Assembly (NCBI RefSeq): GCF_000143985.1
Contig: NC_014364.1
Span: 4,030,001-4,094,000 of the forward strand
DNA from: Sediminispirochaeta smaragdinae DSM 11293
GTDB lineage: Bacteria; Spirochaetota; Spirochaetia; DSM-16054; Sediminispirochaetaceae
Reading direction: 5' to 3'
DNA: 64,000 bases
Shown here: positions 18,823 to 28,286 of the stretch, piece after piece
How the letters are laid out: each line of letters begins with the position of its first letter
How positions within the stretch are numbered: position 1 is the first letter of the stretch
Position numbers and translations under genes: made by a program
The notes under the pieces: model-generated
Databases searched by the model: none
What the model was told of the DNA's origin: nothing
Seen by the model: only the letters and a program-made list of their open reading frames with translations

Positions 18823-18911
18823 GGCAGGGGGCCGGGGCTGTACCTCCTACTCCTTCATCCATCTTCTCTTCGCCGGAATTATCCGCTGTAACAAGAATAA
18901 CCAAATTACGC

Positions 18912-18940
18912 TTTACGTCAAGATGTCTCGATTGTATCTT
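18912..18940 (+). promoter_or_regulatory. Possible promoter of ferredoxin gene
   Basis: TTTACG (18912-18917), 17-nt spacer, TATCTT (18935-18940), then 10 nt to the ATG at 18951. GGAAG abuts the ATG directly, too close to act as a normal ribosome-binding site. Confidence 0.35.
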
Positions 18941-18950
18941 TTAACGGAAG

Positions 18951-19178
18951 ATGAAGTATCGTATAGAAATTGATAAGGATGTATGCATCGCCTGTGGCCT
19001 TTGCGAGCATCAGTTCCCCAATTATTTTACAATCGGCCGCAGCCATGCCGAGTATCTGGGATCTCAACCCCTTACCGTTGAGGACGAGGTGACGGCAGAG
19101 CGTTTGGATCGTCTTGGACAAGAATGTCCGACATCGGCGCTTCTTATCGTCTCCTCTTCTTCCACAGTGCTGCGATAA
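18951..19178 (+). CDS. Small [4Fe-4S]-type ferredoxin
   Basis: 75 residues. Cys12, Cys15, Cys18 (CIACGLC) and Cys59 followed by Pro (ECPTSA) form a single-cluster binding set as in Bacillus/Thermotoga-type monocluster ferredoxins. The C-terminal region folds back with PTSALLIV. It is an electron carrier; its partner is not encoded nearby. The 3' end overlaps the convergent membrane-protein gene by 35 bp. Confidence 0.9.
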   Translation: MKYRIEIDKDVCIACGLCEHQFPNYFTIGRSHAEYLGSQPLTVEDEVTAERLDRLGQECPTSALLIVSSSSTVLR

Positions 19179-19443
19179 ACCCGAGTGCAAGAAAGAGGAT
19201 CGGCAGATTTTCCAGTACCACCGATACGTGGAGCACCCCGGGAATGAGAAAAATCCCCTCACCGACCACGCCGAAAACTCTAAGGGTTTGATACATCACG
19301 TTACCATAGAAGAGAATGGCCGCCATGATAATCAACATCCACGCGCTGTCCCGGGTCGAAGACCAAAGCATGATGGCAAGGAACGTCGTCACCCCGCCGA
19401 GGGAAAGCCGTACCACAAGGGCCACCAGTTCATAGGTTTCCAT
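19144..19443 (-). CDS. Small integral membrane protein of unknown function
   Basis: 99 residues with about three hydrophobic segments (around 5-25, 32-52 and 70-92) and a basic tail WKKRRR. No family recognised. It overlaps the end of the aminotransferase-like gene by 14 nt and is the last gene of the long operon that starts at 28249. It overlaps the convergent ferredoxin by 35 bp. Confidence 0.7.
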   Translation of the reverse strand: METYELVALVVRLSLGGVTTFLAIMLWSSTRDSAWMLIIMAAILFYGNVMYQTLRVFGVVGEGIFLIPGVLHVSVVLENLPILFLALGFIAALWKKRRR

Positions 19444-20335
19444 GGAATTCCTCCTCTATCCGCAAAAAGGATTGTACCTCACCCTCGGTGGCAGAGAAAG
19501 GGATGATCGCAGGAACATCCGGTGAAGGAGGTAGAACGATCCTCCTTTTCAGGGCCGACGCACGAAATAGAGCATAGGAATCTCTATCCAGCTTCCAAAC
19601 GAGATAGGGTCCGATCCTTTTCCAAAGCAACGACGAGACAGCCTCTTCGGCAAAGGAAGGCCAAAGGGGTCCGGGCTCTTCCACCTTGCGCAGCAAATCG
19701 TGTACTGCCGTTGCGGTAAGCGCGGCAACAGAAGCAGAAATAGGGTCTTCATTGCCATAATCACAGGAAGGTGTTTCCTCGATGCGCCTCAGGGAGAAAA
19801 GGGCCCAGGGAGCAAAATCCCCCGGAACAGGGATCACAGGAACAATCCGCAGATCCTCCGGCATCTCGAGAGATTCATCACCCAGCAGTCGTTCCCAGAA
19901 GTCCGAAGCAAAGGGACGCCATAACAAAAGAGCGCCGCGCTCCACCGCAGAGCGGCATTCGGCAACGGAAAGGGTCATTGGGTCAACAAGCTTCGCCGAT
20001 GCACAAAAGGCAAGCAGGCGCTCCCTGTTTCTGAAAAGATGGACGGAAGGAGGAGCTTTATACCCCCGTTTGCCGGCCATGCCCGAAATCGGAACACAAA
20101 GCCTGGCAATCGCTTTTTTAAGCCTGGGGAGGTCCTTACCGGGAAACGCGGCCCAGAGGCCCTTTGCAGCCGAAGACTTCAGGCTCCGAAGCATGTGTTC
20201 GGGGCGGTGTCCGAGAATGGCAGAGCCGCCGTCAAGATACATATCGAAGAAACGCCTTCCCTCTGCATCGTAGAGACGGTAGCCTCTGGCCCTCCGGATG
20301 GGGGGCAGCGCATCATATCCGAGGTCACCACTCAT
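19430..20335 (-). CDS. Degenerate class-III aminotransferase-like protein
   Basis: 301 residues from ATG 20335, which lies inside the end of the helicase gene. The N-terminus resembles glutamate-1-semialdehyde/class-III aminotransferases (DALPPIRRARGYRLYDAEGR, then FFDMYLDGGSAILGHRPEHM). Beyond this the landmarks fail: I find no DE-V motif for the PLP ring and no Lys in a Schiff-base context, and the protein is about 130 residues shorter than active relatives. A non-catalytic or altered fold-type I protein is likely. The frame is intact and overlaps both neighbours, so it is not an obvious pseudogene. Confidence 0.65.
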   Translation of the reverse strand: MSGDLGYDALPPIRRARGYRLYDAEGRRFFDMYLDGGSAILGHRPEHMLRSLKSSAAKGLWAAFPGKDLPRLKKAIARLCVPISGMAGKRGYKAPPSVHLFRNRERLLAFCASAKLVDPMTLSVAECRSAVERGALLLWRPFASDFWERLLGDESLEMPEDLRIVPVIPVPGDFAPWALFSLRRIEETPSCDYGNEDPISASVAALTATAVHDLLRKVEEPGPLWPSFAEEAVSSLLWKRIGPYLVWKLDRDSYALFRASALKRRIVLPPSPDVPAIIPFSATEGEVQSFLRIEEEFHGNL

Positions 20336-22511
20336 CGCCGATCCTCTCCAATCCGCTATATCGGGGCAAAAACTCAGCCTCCCTCCCCGTCTCAAAACGG
20401 ACCGTCACAACAAGTTCCCCATCCCGCATCACGGCGGCAGTCACCTGGCCCCTGCCGTAATCATCGTGGTATACCATGGTTCCGGGGGGAAAGCCTTGGT
20501 AATCTTCCACATCTTCCCCATGTTCGGTTCCGGAGCCGAAAGAGGCCGTCTCCAGCCAGTAATCCCTGGTCGACAGGGCCCCGGAGGCGGCCGAGAGATT
20601 CTCAAAACCGCGTTCCTCTTCTATGACCTCTTTCGGCAATTCGCGTAGAAACCGCGAGGGAAGCCTCATTTCGGTCCGCCCCCAGATGGTACGGCGTCGG
20701 CAGCCGGTGAGATAGAGTTCATACCTTGCCCTGGTAATGCTGACATAAAAGATACGCCGCTCTTCTTCAAGCTCGTCTTCATCGTCTGCCCCCCTGCCTG
20801 GGAAAAGCCCCTCCTCCATACCCGTAATGATGACCCGATCGAATTCGAGCCCCTTTGTGTTGTGCATGGTGATAAGGGTTACTCCATTCTCATCCGATGG
20901 GTCCTGACCACCCAAACGGGAACGGTCCAGTTCAAGATCCTCAAGAAAGGCGGACAAGCCCTCTCTGCCTGAGGGGTATTCCGCCGCGGCAGCCACCAGC
21001 TGCTGGAGGTTTTCACTCTTCTGGCTCATGGCGATCTCATCCTGCATCCGATGATAATAATAATCGAGGAGTCCGGAGAGGCTGAGGGCCTCCTGCAGTG
21101 CCTGGGCAAGATCGGAGTGTTCGACGAGCCGTCCGATTTCCTCCATGACGGCAAAAAACTCTCCGGCCCCGCGGGCACCTTTGCCGGAAAGGAGGGTATC
21201 CGCCTGCGCACAGGCGGCCAGAAGATCCCCCGAACAGAACCGTCCTCCATGGTCACACAGCTTTGCCACCGACTTTGACCCGATTCCCCTGGTCGGCTTA
21301 TTGACGATACGTCGAAAGGCGACCTCATCCTTCGGATTCTGCAACAGGGCAAGCAGGGCGAGAGCATCCTTGATCTCTTCACGCTCATAAAAGCGCAGGG
21401 CTCCTACCACCTTGTAGGGAATTCCCCGACGGAGAAAACAGGTCTCAAAGGCGGCCGACTGGGCATTGGTCCGGTAGAGGATGGCCGTATCGTTGAGATT
21501 TCCATCGGAAAGCAAGCCTGCACAATACTCGGCTTCGTCATTTTGATCGGAAAGAAAGCAGAGGCGAACCTTAACCCCTTCCCCCTTTGTCGGCCGAAGG
21601 GTTTTGCCCAGCCTACTTCGATTATTGGAGACCACCTCCGAAGCGGCCTGGAGGATCCTTCCGGTAGAACGGTAGTTCTCCTCGAGCCGGATCACCTTTG
21701 TGCCTGGGAAGGTATCGGGAAAGGTAACGATATTCTTTACCTCTGCCCCTCGAAATCGATAAATGGACTGATCATCATCGCCGACCACACAGACCGCGGT
21801 GTCCGGTCCTGCCAATTCCCTCAGCAAATGGTACTGGGCAACGTTGGAATCCTGATATTCATCGACAAGGATGACCCGAAACCGCCCGTGAAAGCGATCC
21901 CGCACCTCGGGAAACCCCTGCAAAAGCCTCACAGGAAGAAGAATAAGATCCCCAAAATCAACATTTCCCATCTCCCGAAGCCGTTCTTCGTAGCTGTGAT
22001 AGAGACGAGGAAAATCGGGATCTCGGCTAAGGGATTCAAGTTCATCATCGGGAGACAGGGCATAGTCCTTGGCACGGCTTATAAGATGGGCATAGGGAGC
22101 AAGCTCCCGTCGTTTCTTCCCCTCTTCCAAAGCATGGAGCAGGGTAAGGCTGTCTTCGTCGTCGTAGATGGTAAAATTGGGATCAAGGTCCAGAAGTTTG
22201 GCATGCCTGCGGCAAAGCCAGGCACCGAAGGAGTGGAAGGTGCGGATCATTACCTTGGCACCGTCGGGAACCATTGCGGCAACCCTCTGGCGCATCTCCC
22301 CTGCCGCCTTATTGGTAAAGGTAACCGCAAGGATGGAATAGGGATCGTAACCGAGGCGATCGATCATGTAGGCGATTTTCGAGGTGATCACCCTGGTTTT
22401 TCCCGATCCGGCACCGGCAAGAATCAAAAGAGAGGGCCCTTCATACAGGACAGCCTCTTGCTGAGCCCGGTTCAGCGCATCAAGGTAGGCAGGAACATCC
22501 CCTTCACTCAT
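20325..22511 (-). CDS. uvrD: UvrD/PcrA-family superfamily I DNA helicase
   Basis: 728 residues. SF1A motifs in order: Q motif LNRAQQEAV, Walker A AGAGSGKT (32-39), Ia AVTFTNKAAGEMR, Walker B/II VILVDEYQDSN, III VVGDDDQSIYRFRGA, IV RLEENYRS, V ITMHNTKGLEFDRVIITG and VI EERRIFYVSITRA. The C-terminal tail ends in a Tudor-like stretch GTMVYHDDYGRGQVT, as in PcrA. A 3'-5' helicase for repair and conflict resolution. Start overlaps the rimO stop by 4 nt (ATGA). Confidence 0.95.
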   Translation of the reverse strand: MSEGDVPAYLDALNRAQQEAVLYEGPSLLILAGAGSGKTRVITSKIAYMIDRLGYDPYSILAVTFTNKAAGEMRQRVAAMVPDGAKVMIRTFHSFGAWLCRRHAKLLDLDPNFTIYDDEDSLTLLHALEEGKKRRELAPYAHLISRAKDYALSPDDELESLSRDPDFPRLYHSYEERLREMGNVDFGDLILLPVRLLQGFPEVRDRFHGRFRVILVDEYQDSNVAQYHLLRELAGPDTAVCVVGDDDQSIYRFRGAEVKNIVTFPDTFPGTKVIRLEENYRSTGRILQAASEVVSNNRSRLGKTLRPTKGEGVKVRLCFLSDQNDEAEYCAGLLSDGNLNDTAILYRTNAQSAAFETCFLRRGIPYKVVGALRFYEREEIKDALALLALLQNPKDEVAFRRIVNKPTRGIGSKSVAKLCDHGGRFCSGDLLAACAQADTLLSGKGARGAGEFFAVMEEIGRLVEHSDLAQALQEALSLSGLLDYYYHRMQDEIAMSQKSENLQQLVAAAAEYPSGREGLSAFLEDLELDRSRLGGQDPSDENGVTLITMHNTKGLEFDRVIITGMEEGLFPGRGADDEDELEEERRIFYVSITRARYELYLTGCRRRTIWGRTEMRLPSRFLRELPKEVIEEERGFENLSAASGALSTRDYWLETASFGSGTEHGEDVEDYQGFPPGTMVYHDDYGRGQVTAAVMRDGELVVTVRFETGREAEFLPRYSGLERIGDEW

Positions 22512-23833
22512 ACACAGACAGCCTCCAGATCAAATCCGTTGCTTCGTACAATTCGACAGGTCATCCAATCGCCGGCCTTAAGAGCGGGAGCGGAAACGAC
22601 CGTAGCCCCATCCACCTCAGGGGCCTGGAACCACGCCCGGCCAAGGGCTACATCCTCTTCTTTAACAGGCTCTTCAATCAAGACCTTTGTCTCGATGCCG
22701 ACCCGCAATGCGGCCCGTTCCATGCTGATGGATTCCTGAAGTTTCTGAAGGCGCCGAAGGCGTCTTTCGGCTGCCGGCATGGCAAGACGCTGCATCAGCG
22801 GCCCACGCAACAGAGCGGCTTTTGTGCCCTCTTCACGGCTAAACAGGAAAAAACCGGCCCAGTCGAGCCGTGCTTCGGCGATAAAGGACTCCAAAGCGGC
22901 GGCTTCCTTCCCCCCTTCTCCCGGATAGCCGAGAAGAAAGGTGGATCGTATTGTGGCATCGGGAAGTGCAGAACGGATCTCCCTGATCAAGGCAAGATAG
23001 CCTTCTGCATCTCCCCGGCGCCCCATGCTCGAGAGAATTTTAGGATGCGCATGTTGAAGGGGAATATCGAAATAGGGAAGAATCCGGGAATCGGCCTGCA
23101 GAATGGGGAAAATTTCTTTTGGGAAATGATCGGGATGTATGTACAGCATGCGAAGCCAAAAATCCCCCTCCAGGGAGGAGAGGCGTCTCAGAAGCTCGGG
23201 AAACAGGGAAGCTGTTCCCTGGTCCGTCCCGTAGGCGGCAAGATCCTGGGCCACGAGATTGATCTCTTTCACACCGTTCCTGATAAGCCGATCGGCCTCT
23301 TTCACGACCTGTTCCATCGGCACACTGCGAAGCGAGCCGCGAATGAGGGGAATGGCACAGTAGGAACAAAAGTGATTGCAGCCTTCGGAAATTCTCAAGT
23401 AAGAGCTGCCGGGAAAGGAAAAAAGCCGATTCCTGTTGCAGGCGAGTTTTGTCTCCTCAGGCAAGAGTACCGGCCGTTTATCCTCAAAAAGCGGTTCAAG
23501 AATATCCGTGATATCATCGACGGCGAAATTCCCGAAAACCCCGTCGATCTCGGTCATCTCTTCAAGGAGTCGGGCCCCATAACGTTGCGCCATACAACCG
23601 GCAAAAAGAATTCGAGCCTTCGGATAGTCGGCTCGGGCGGAAAGGGTCACATTAACCGCCTCCTGCCGTGCAGCTTCGATAAAACCACAGCTGTTTATGA
23701 TGATGAGATCTGCCGCTCCGGCATCCTCTACGTATTGCCAGCCTGCATCGTCAAGCCTTGCGGCGATTATTTCGGCATCAACCTGGTTCTTGGCACAGCC
23801 GAGTTTTTCTATATAGTAGCGTTTATGCGTCAT
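22508..23833 (-). CDS. rimO: Ribosomal protein S12 methylthiotransferase RimO
   Basis: 441 residues. N-terminal MTTase domain with Cys13, Cys49 and Cys80 (LGCAKNQVDAE, NSCGFI, AGCMAQR) for the auxiliary cluster. Radical SAM cluster Cys152/156/159 (CNHFCSYCAIP). C-terminal TRAM domain (about 375-440). The N-terminus LGCAKNQVDAE and PLIRGSLRS loop fit RimO better than MiaB. It adds a methylthio group to an Asp of ribosomal protein S12. Part of the seven-gene operon. Confidence 0.94.
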   Translation of the reverse strand: MTHKRYYIEKLGCAKNQVDAEIIAARLDDAGWQYVEDAGAADLIIINSCGFIEAARQEAVNVTLSARADYPKARILFAGCMAQRYGARLLEEMTEIDGVFGNFAVDDITDILEPLFEDKRPVLLPEETKLACNRNRLFSFPGSSYLRISEGCNHFCSYCAIPLIRGSLRSVPMEQVVKEADRLIRNGVKEINLVAQDLAAYGTDQGTASLFPELLRRLSSLEGDFWLRMLYIHPDHFPKEIFPILQADSRILPYFDIPLQHAHPKILSSMGRRGDAEGYLALIREIRSALPDATIRSTFLLGYPGEGGKEAAALESFIAEARLDWAGFFLFSREEGTKAALLRGPLMQRLAMPAAERRLRRLQKLQESISMERAALRVGIETKVLIEEPVKEEDVALGRAWFQAPEVDGATVVSAPALKAGDWMTCRIVRSNGFDLEAVCV

Positions 23834-23839
23834 CCAGAA

Positions 23840-24958
23840 TCAATAGACGGGTATCAACTTCAATTCGTAATTCCCTGATTCACTTCGCTCCCATCTGACC
23901 AATTTGGTCGAAACCTCGCCAGCCCCACCAAGATCCATTTCCTTTCCGGTAATCTTTGCAGTGACCAATCCCGCGTTGGAAACCCAAAGCCGAATCTCCC
24001 GATCAACATCGATCCGGAAAAGTTCGTCTTTGTGGAAATAACGTTCCTCACGTTGAGAGGAATCGGAAAGATAGCGAAAAAGGCAATAACCACGAAAAGA
24101 AAGCTCTACCTGAAAAGGATTAGGACGAGAAGCCGTGGTAATGGTAACAGGCTCCAAACGACGAGAAGCGACACTGCTTTCCCCTACAGCCGGGGTGGAA
24201 TCGGTCTCTTCAAGACCTTCACCGCCCCCCTCCAGCGGACGCTTGAGGAAACGGTCGAAACGAATCACAGCGCTTTTATCGGAAACAAGAATATCGTTCA
24301 CGAAAATTCTCAGATCGGCCTCACCATCGCCGTCGATATCCACCTGCCGATCCTCATCCATGGAGAACTCAAGATCACCGGCGGCCGTCCGCATTTCAAC
24401 CGTCTGGTCGACGGAGGTTATGGTAATTGGAACATCCCCGTTTTCCAGAGAGACAAAAACAACATCGTTGACGGAAAAGCGCTTTTCCAAGATCTCTTCT
24501 TCCAGAGGAAAGTGCTCGATCTGCTCATCAGGGGATACGGGAGCCGCGGCAGCTGCTGCCTCATCGCCGGCAGTGCCACTTTTTTCTTTTCCCAGCATTC
24601 CTGAAAAACCGATAAGATAAACACCTGCCGCGATAAGAGCAAGAACGACAAGAACGATTACCGCAGGCAAGACAGGTATTTTTCGCTTTCGGTCGAGAAG
24701 TTGCTCCATGGGCGCAGGCTGCTCCTGGAGCTTAAGATTTCTGTACAGCCCAACCAACTCTTCACTTTCAAGGCCGAGATAATCGGCATAGTTTCTGAGA
24801 AATCCGACGATATAGGGTTCTCCCGGAAATACGGAAAAATCCTCATTTTCAAGGGCGTCAATATATCGTCGAGCAATGTTGGTGTCCCTGGCAACCTGTT
24901 CAATCGAATACCCCCGCTCTTCACGGGTCTGCCGCAATTTGACTCCAATCGACTCCAT
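23840..24958 (-). CDS. RodZ-like HTH membrane protein
   Basis: 372 residues. Residues 1-75 form a RodZ-type helix-turn-helix (GVKLRQTREERGYSIEQVAR, ALENEDFSVFPGEPYIVGFLRNYA). One transmembrane helix at about 95-117 follows a basic stretch DRKRK. The periplasmic part (about 125-372) ends in a beta-rich domain like the C-terminal domain of RodZ, with a variable Ala/Glu linker. Known: RodZ couples MreB to the cell-wall machinery and shapes the cell. It lies 6 nt from rimO and directly after the LolA-like gene. Confidence 0.85.
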   Translation of the reverse strand: MESIGVKLRQTREERGYSIEQVARDTNIARRYIDALENEDFSVFPGEPYIVGFLRNYADYLGLESEELVGLYRNLKLQEQPAPMEQLLDRKRKIPVLPAVIVLVVLALIAAGVYLIGFSGMLGKEKSGTAGDEAAAAAAPVSPDEQIEHFPLEEEILEKRFSVNDVVFVSLENGDVPITITSVDQTVEMRTAAGDLEFSMDEDRQVDIDGDGEADLRIFVNDILVSDKSAVIRFDRFLKRPLEGGGEGLEETDSTPAVGESSVASRRLEPVTITTASRPNPFQVELSFRGYCLFRYLSDSSQREERYFHKDELFRIDVDREIRLWVSNAGLVTAKITGKEMDLGGAGEVSTKLVRWERSESGNYELKLIPVY

Positions 24959-24960
24959 TA

Positions 24961-25656
24961 TTATTCTTCCGGTTCAAACAGAAAATTTTCAATGACATAC
25001 GCAGAAGCGGGCTCATCATACTGAAAGCGCGCATCGGGTATCCCTTGGTTTACATCGACAGCATTAAAATCGAACTGAAACGATTCGTAATCGGCGGTAA
25101 TCCCTTTCATACGCCGAATTCGCAAGTCCTCATCCACAGAAATGATGATCTGGCGAAACCCCTCGTCGGTACTCCGCCAATGAAGGTTGAGATTACGGAC
25201 CAACAGATCGGAACCTTCGTCCAAAGGAACAGGATCGGGACCATCAAGAAAGGCGATACTATATCCCCGTTTGAGCAGAGCCAAGCCCTGACTACTGGCC
25301 ATTGAGGCCAAGGCTACCTGGCTATGGCGTTTGAGCTGCTGTCGGAGTACCACATTCTGCCTCGGGAGGTAAAGACTCATCTTTTCACCGTCAACGACAA
25401 TAGTCTGATCCTTCGGTTCGGTAAAATTGATCCGCAGGAGATTGGGGGATTTATAATAACAAACCCCTTCCATTGTGGTATCACCATGGTTGATGGTAAT
25501 CAAGGCCTCATAATCATCAACCTCTCCATAGGCATCGGAAACCGTGTTGAAAAAACGCTCGGCCGTAAGGATTTCCTGAGCCGACAAAGCGGCAGAAAGA
25601 AATACAAAGACGATAAGAGAAAAAGCCCGAAACAGGCGAGTTGTTTGCTGGTTCAT
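24961..25656 (-). CDS. LolA-like outer-membrane lipoprotein carrier/sorting protein
   Basis: 231 residues from ATG 25656 (a GTG three codons upstream is possible). Signal peptide with likely cleavage after LSAQ. The mature part has the LolA-type open beta-barrel pattern: FFNTVSDAYGEVDDYEALITI, YYKSPNLLRINFTEPKDQTIVVDGEKMSLYLP. It probably binds lipids or lipoproteins in the periplasm. The spirochaetal setting, with many lipoproteins in this window, fits a Lol-type role. It stands between the TPR/zinc protein and the RodZ-like gene, 10 nt and 2 nt away respectively. Confidence 0.8.
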   Translation of the reverse strand: MNQQTTRLFRAFSLIVFVFLSAALSAQEILTAERFFNTVSDAYGEVDDYEALITINHGDTTMEGVCYYKSPNLLRINFTEPKDQTIVVDGEKMSLYLPRQNVVLRQQLKRHSQVALASMASSQGLALLKRGYSIAFLDGPDPVPLDEGSDLLVRNLNLHWRSTDEGFRQIIISVDEDLRIRRMKGITADYESFQFDFNAVDVNQGIPDARFQYDEPASAYVIENFLFEPEE

Positions 25657-25666
25657 AACTCTCACA

Positions 25667-28249
25667 TCATACAGATCGGGGACCGTTTGTCAAGCTTGGT
25701 CCTTTCCGGCCGTCCTTTCCGGCCGAAACCAGATGCATGACAAGATAGCGAAGCCCTGCATCATTGAGCTTCAAGGGAACATTACAGACTGGGCAGTGAA
25801 ACCGTCCCTCCGAAAGATGTTCCATACCGCAGGCGACACAAAAAACAGCCCCGCAGGAGGGACATTTTCCCGCAGGAGCCTCGGCAGGAGGTTCCCCTTT
25901 AAGCCTCAGGCGATCGGGGGCCTCGGCATCCGCTGGAACCCACCAGCTGCGTCCGCAGCCTGCACAGCGGTATTCCTCTCCTCCTTCATCCCGAAGACGA
26001 CGACGGAGGGCCCCGATTTGGGGAAAATCCACACCGTCCGCCGCCCTTTCGGCGATGCTAAGCTGCTCATCCGCCTCACTATAGCGCCCCCGAACCATCA
26101 GCATCTCCGCCAGATCGGTCCGGCATAGGAGATCTTCCGGATCGCTTTCGACGGCGGCCTGAAAGGCGGAAAGGGCACGGGAATACTCTCCGGTTCTAAA
26201 GGCAGCCTGCCCGGTAAGCCGGTAGCGCAGGGCAGTAGGCTCTTCCTCGAGAAGACGGGCAAGAATCCGCTCCGCCTCGGGAACACGATCGGCAGCAAGC
26301 AGTGCAGCAGCGCCGTTCTCCCGCCAAAGAGGATTTGCAGGTTCATCCCGGGCAGCAGCAAGGTAGGCATCGGCTGCCTCGTCGTAGCGGTGTGAAGTAG
26401 AAAGGATATTACCCTTGCGATTGAGAAGCTGAGGAGAAGGGAGACGGGTAAGAACATCGTCGATACAGGATACGGCGGCTTTGCATCCCCGAAGACGGAA
26501 GAGGGCCTCGGAATAGTTGATTATCGGTTCCGGCTCTTCCGGCAAAAGCTGTTTTGCATGCTCAAAGAGATCCAATGCCTCAGCATCCTTTCTTTCATCA
26601 AGCAAAATCAGCCCCAAAAGATTCCAGTTCCAGCCGTTCTCCCGGTCCAGTTCGAGGGCCCGGCGGGCCTCCTCCTCATTTCCTTTGCCGGAAAGATAAC
26701 CTATCTCTGCCCGCTTAAAACGATAGAGGGGATAATCAGGTTCCAGGGCAAGCGCAGCATCTGTCAAAGTGGCGGCGGAGGCGAGATCATTCCTGCGCAG
26801 GTCGAGAAGAGCGCAAAGATAGTAGACCGCGCTGTCGCCGCACCCCCTTTCGACAAGGGGACGAAGCAGAGCCTCGGCACGATCCCAATTTCCATCCTCA
26901 AAAGCGATCTTGCCCTCAATGGCAAGGGCCTCGGGATCGTCGGGCGCATAGCGACGAATGGCGGCAATGGCCCGGTCGAGTTCGTCCCAGGCCTGTTGTC
27001 GATAAAGTTCACCGGCGGCCTTTCGATACATTGCAAGCGCCTCCGTGTTCTTCCCGCTTCGTTCAAAAGAGGCTGCAGCGTTCAGGGCAAACTGGCTGAC
27101 AGAGGGATCCCCCTCAAAGGCACGACGGTACAAGTCCGCGGCTTGGTCAAAGCGTCCCAGGGAAGAAAGGGCGTTACCACGAAGGTTGAGCAAAGCAGAG
27201 GGCAAAGGCTTTTGAGCTTCCATCGTATCGAGAAGCTCGAGAAGTTCATCGATACGCCCCTGGAGATAGAGAACCGCGGTCTTTTCCCTGAGAGCCTCTT
27301 CCATGTCCGGATCGCCTTCAAGAATTCGCTCTATGTGCAAAAGCGCAGAATCGTAAAAACCAAGAGAAAGATAGCATTCAGCCAAAAGCAGCTCTTCTTC
27401 GGGGAGGGGGGCACGTCCGGCAAAGGCACGTTTCAATTGGGTAAGAGCGGGCCCAAAGTTACCAAAATCGAAAAATCGACGGGCAAGAACAATCCGCTGC
27501 TCAGGGGAAGGCCTTATTGCACGGGTCCAGCGAAGATACTCAATCTCGACCTCCACCGGTCGTGATTCGACCAGCAGTGAGAGGAAACGGACCTCCCTTT
27601 GACCACCGTCTTGGGGAATAGGGGCATGATAACGCTGGGCAGCCAGGGCAATATAGCCGCTTCGTCCGCCGTCGTCCTCCACCTCTCCAGCCCACGCCCC
27701 GTCGATAAAGAAGGTAAAGGAGGTTCCTCTGGCAATCAACTTCAACGTCACCTTGCGAAAACCGGATGACCCCTCCTTTTCCGCAGCCCATGGCCCCCGG
27801 GGAGCGGCGGTCCAGGGAATCAACGTTCTCGGATGACCGTTAAACACGAAATCGAAACGGAACATTCCTGTATCGCTCACAAGAACATAGTAAAAAGAAT
27901 CCTCGGAAATTTTCCGTAATAGAAGACCGGCGGAATAGTTCATTCCTTCTCCACCGGAGGGAATGGCCATCTCGAGTTCCACAAGAACATCATCATATTG
28001 GTAGAGTTGATCCTGGGCCCAGGCGAAAAAATCCGGCTTATCCAGCTCAAGAGAAAAATACCCCTCCCTGTAGGCGGCCCGGTACCCTGCCCCTCCTCCA
28101 ACATCAAAGCGTCTATGAGCCTCCTTTTCCGAAAATGAGGTTTCCCAACGCTCCGTCACAATGCTTCCGGCTTCCGGCTTTCGAGAAAAGAGGCGCAAAA
28201 GCAGGCGGTTGGTTCTGCGTATGAGTTGTTCAAAGGGTCTGAGTGCCAT
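25667..28249 (-). CDS. Large TPR protein with N-terminal beta-sandwich and C-terminal eight-Cys zinc module
   Basis: 860 residues, no signal peptide. About 35-245: beta-sandwich resembling concanavalin/DUF1080-type jelly rolls (YSAGLLLRKISEDSFYYVLVSDTG). About 255-740: more than a dozen TPR units. About 762-822: CxxC-30-CxxC-4-CxxC-11-CxxC (Cys762/765, 796/799, 804/807, 819/822) with His811, a cross-brace-like zinc arrangement reminiscent of RING or double zinc-ribbon folds. Likely a cytoplasmic scaffold; no enzyme motif seen. First gene of the seven-gene operon; start codon lies 8 nt after its -10 box. Function unknown. Confidence 0.8.
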   Translation of the reverse strand: MALRPFEQLIRRTNRLLLRLFSRKPEAGSIVTERWETSFSEKEAHRRFDVGGGAGYRAAYREGYFSLELDKPDFFAWAQDQLYQYDDVLVELEMAIPSGGEGMNYSAGLLLRKISEDSFYYVLVSDTGMFRFDFVFNGHPRTLIPWTAAPRGPWAAEKEGSSGFRKVTLKLIARGTSFTFFIDGAWAGEVEDDGGRSGYIALAAQRYHAPIPQDGGQREVRFLSLLVESRPVEVEIEYLRWTRAIRPSPEQRIVLARRFFDFGNFGPALTQLKRAFAGRAPLPEEELLLAECYLSLGFYDSALLHIERILEGDPDMEEALREKTAVLYLQGRIDELLELLDTMEAQKPLPSALLNLRGNALSSLGRFDQAADLYRRAFEGDPSVSQFALNAAASFERSGKNTEALAMYRKAAGELYRQQAWDELDRAIAAIRRYAPDDPEALAIEGKIAFEDGNWDRAEALLRPLVERGCGDSAVYYLCALLDLRRNDLASAATLTDAALALEPDYPLYRFKRAEIGYLSGKGNEEEARRALELDRENGWNWNLLGLILLDERKDAEALDLFEHAKQLLPEEPEPIINYSEALFRLRGCKAAVSCIDDVLTRLPSPQLLNRKGNILSTSHRYDEAADAYLAAARDEPANPLWRENGAAALLAADRVPEAERILARLLEEEPTALRYRLTGQAAFRTGEYSRALSAFQAAVESDPEDLLCRTDLAEMLMVRGRYSEADEQLSIAERAADGVDFPQIGALRRRLRDEGGEEYRCAGCGRSWWVPADAEAPDRLRLKGEPPAEAPAGKCPSCGAVFCVACGMEHLSEGRFHCPVCNVPLKLNDAGLRYLVMHLVSAGKDGRKGPSLTNGPRSV

Positions 28250-28257
28250 TGCGCATC

Positions 28258-28286
28258 AGTATACGGAGCACAGCCGTTTCCGTCCA
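28258..28286 (-). promoter_or_regulatory. Promoter of the seven-gene operon, leaderless type
   Basis: TGGACG (28286-28281), 17-nt spacer, TATACT (28263-28258), then 8 nt to the ATG at 28249. No Shine-Dalgarno sequence precedes the ATG. Confidence 0.45.

Noticed and set aside
26558-27565. 335-codon plus-strand open frame within the TPR gene
   Set aside because: Antisense shadow; the TPR periodicity is on the minus strand.
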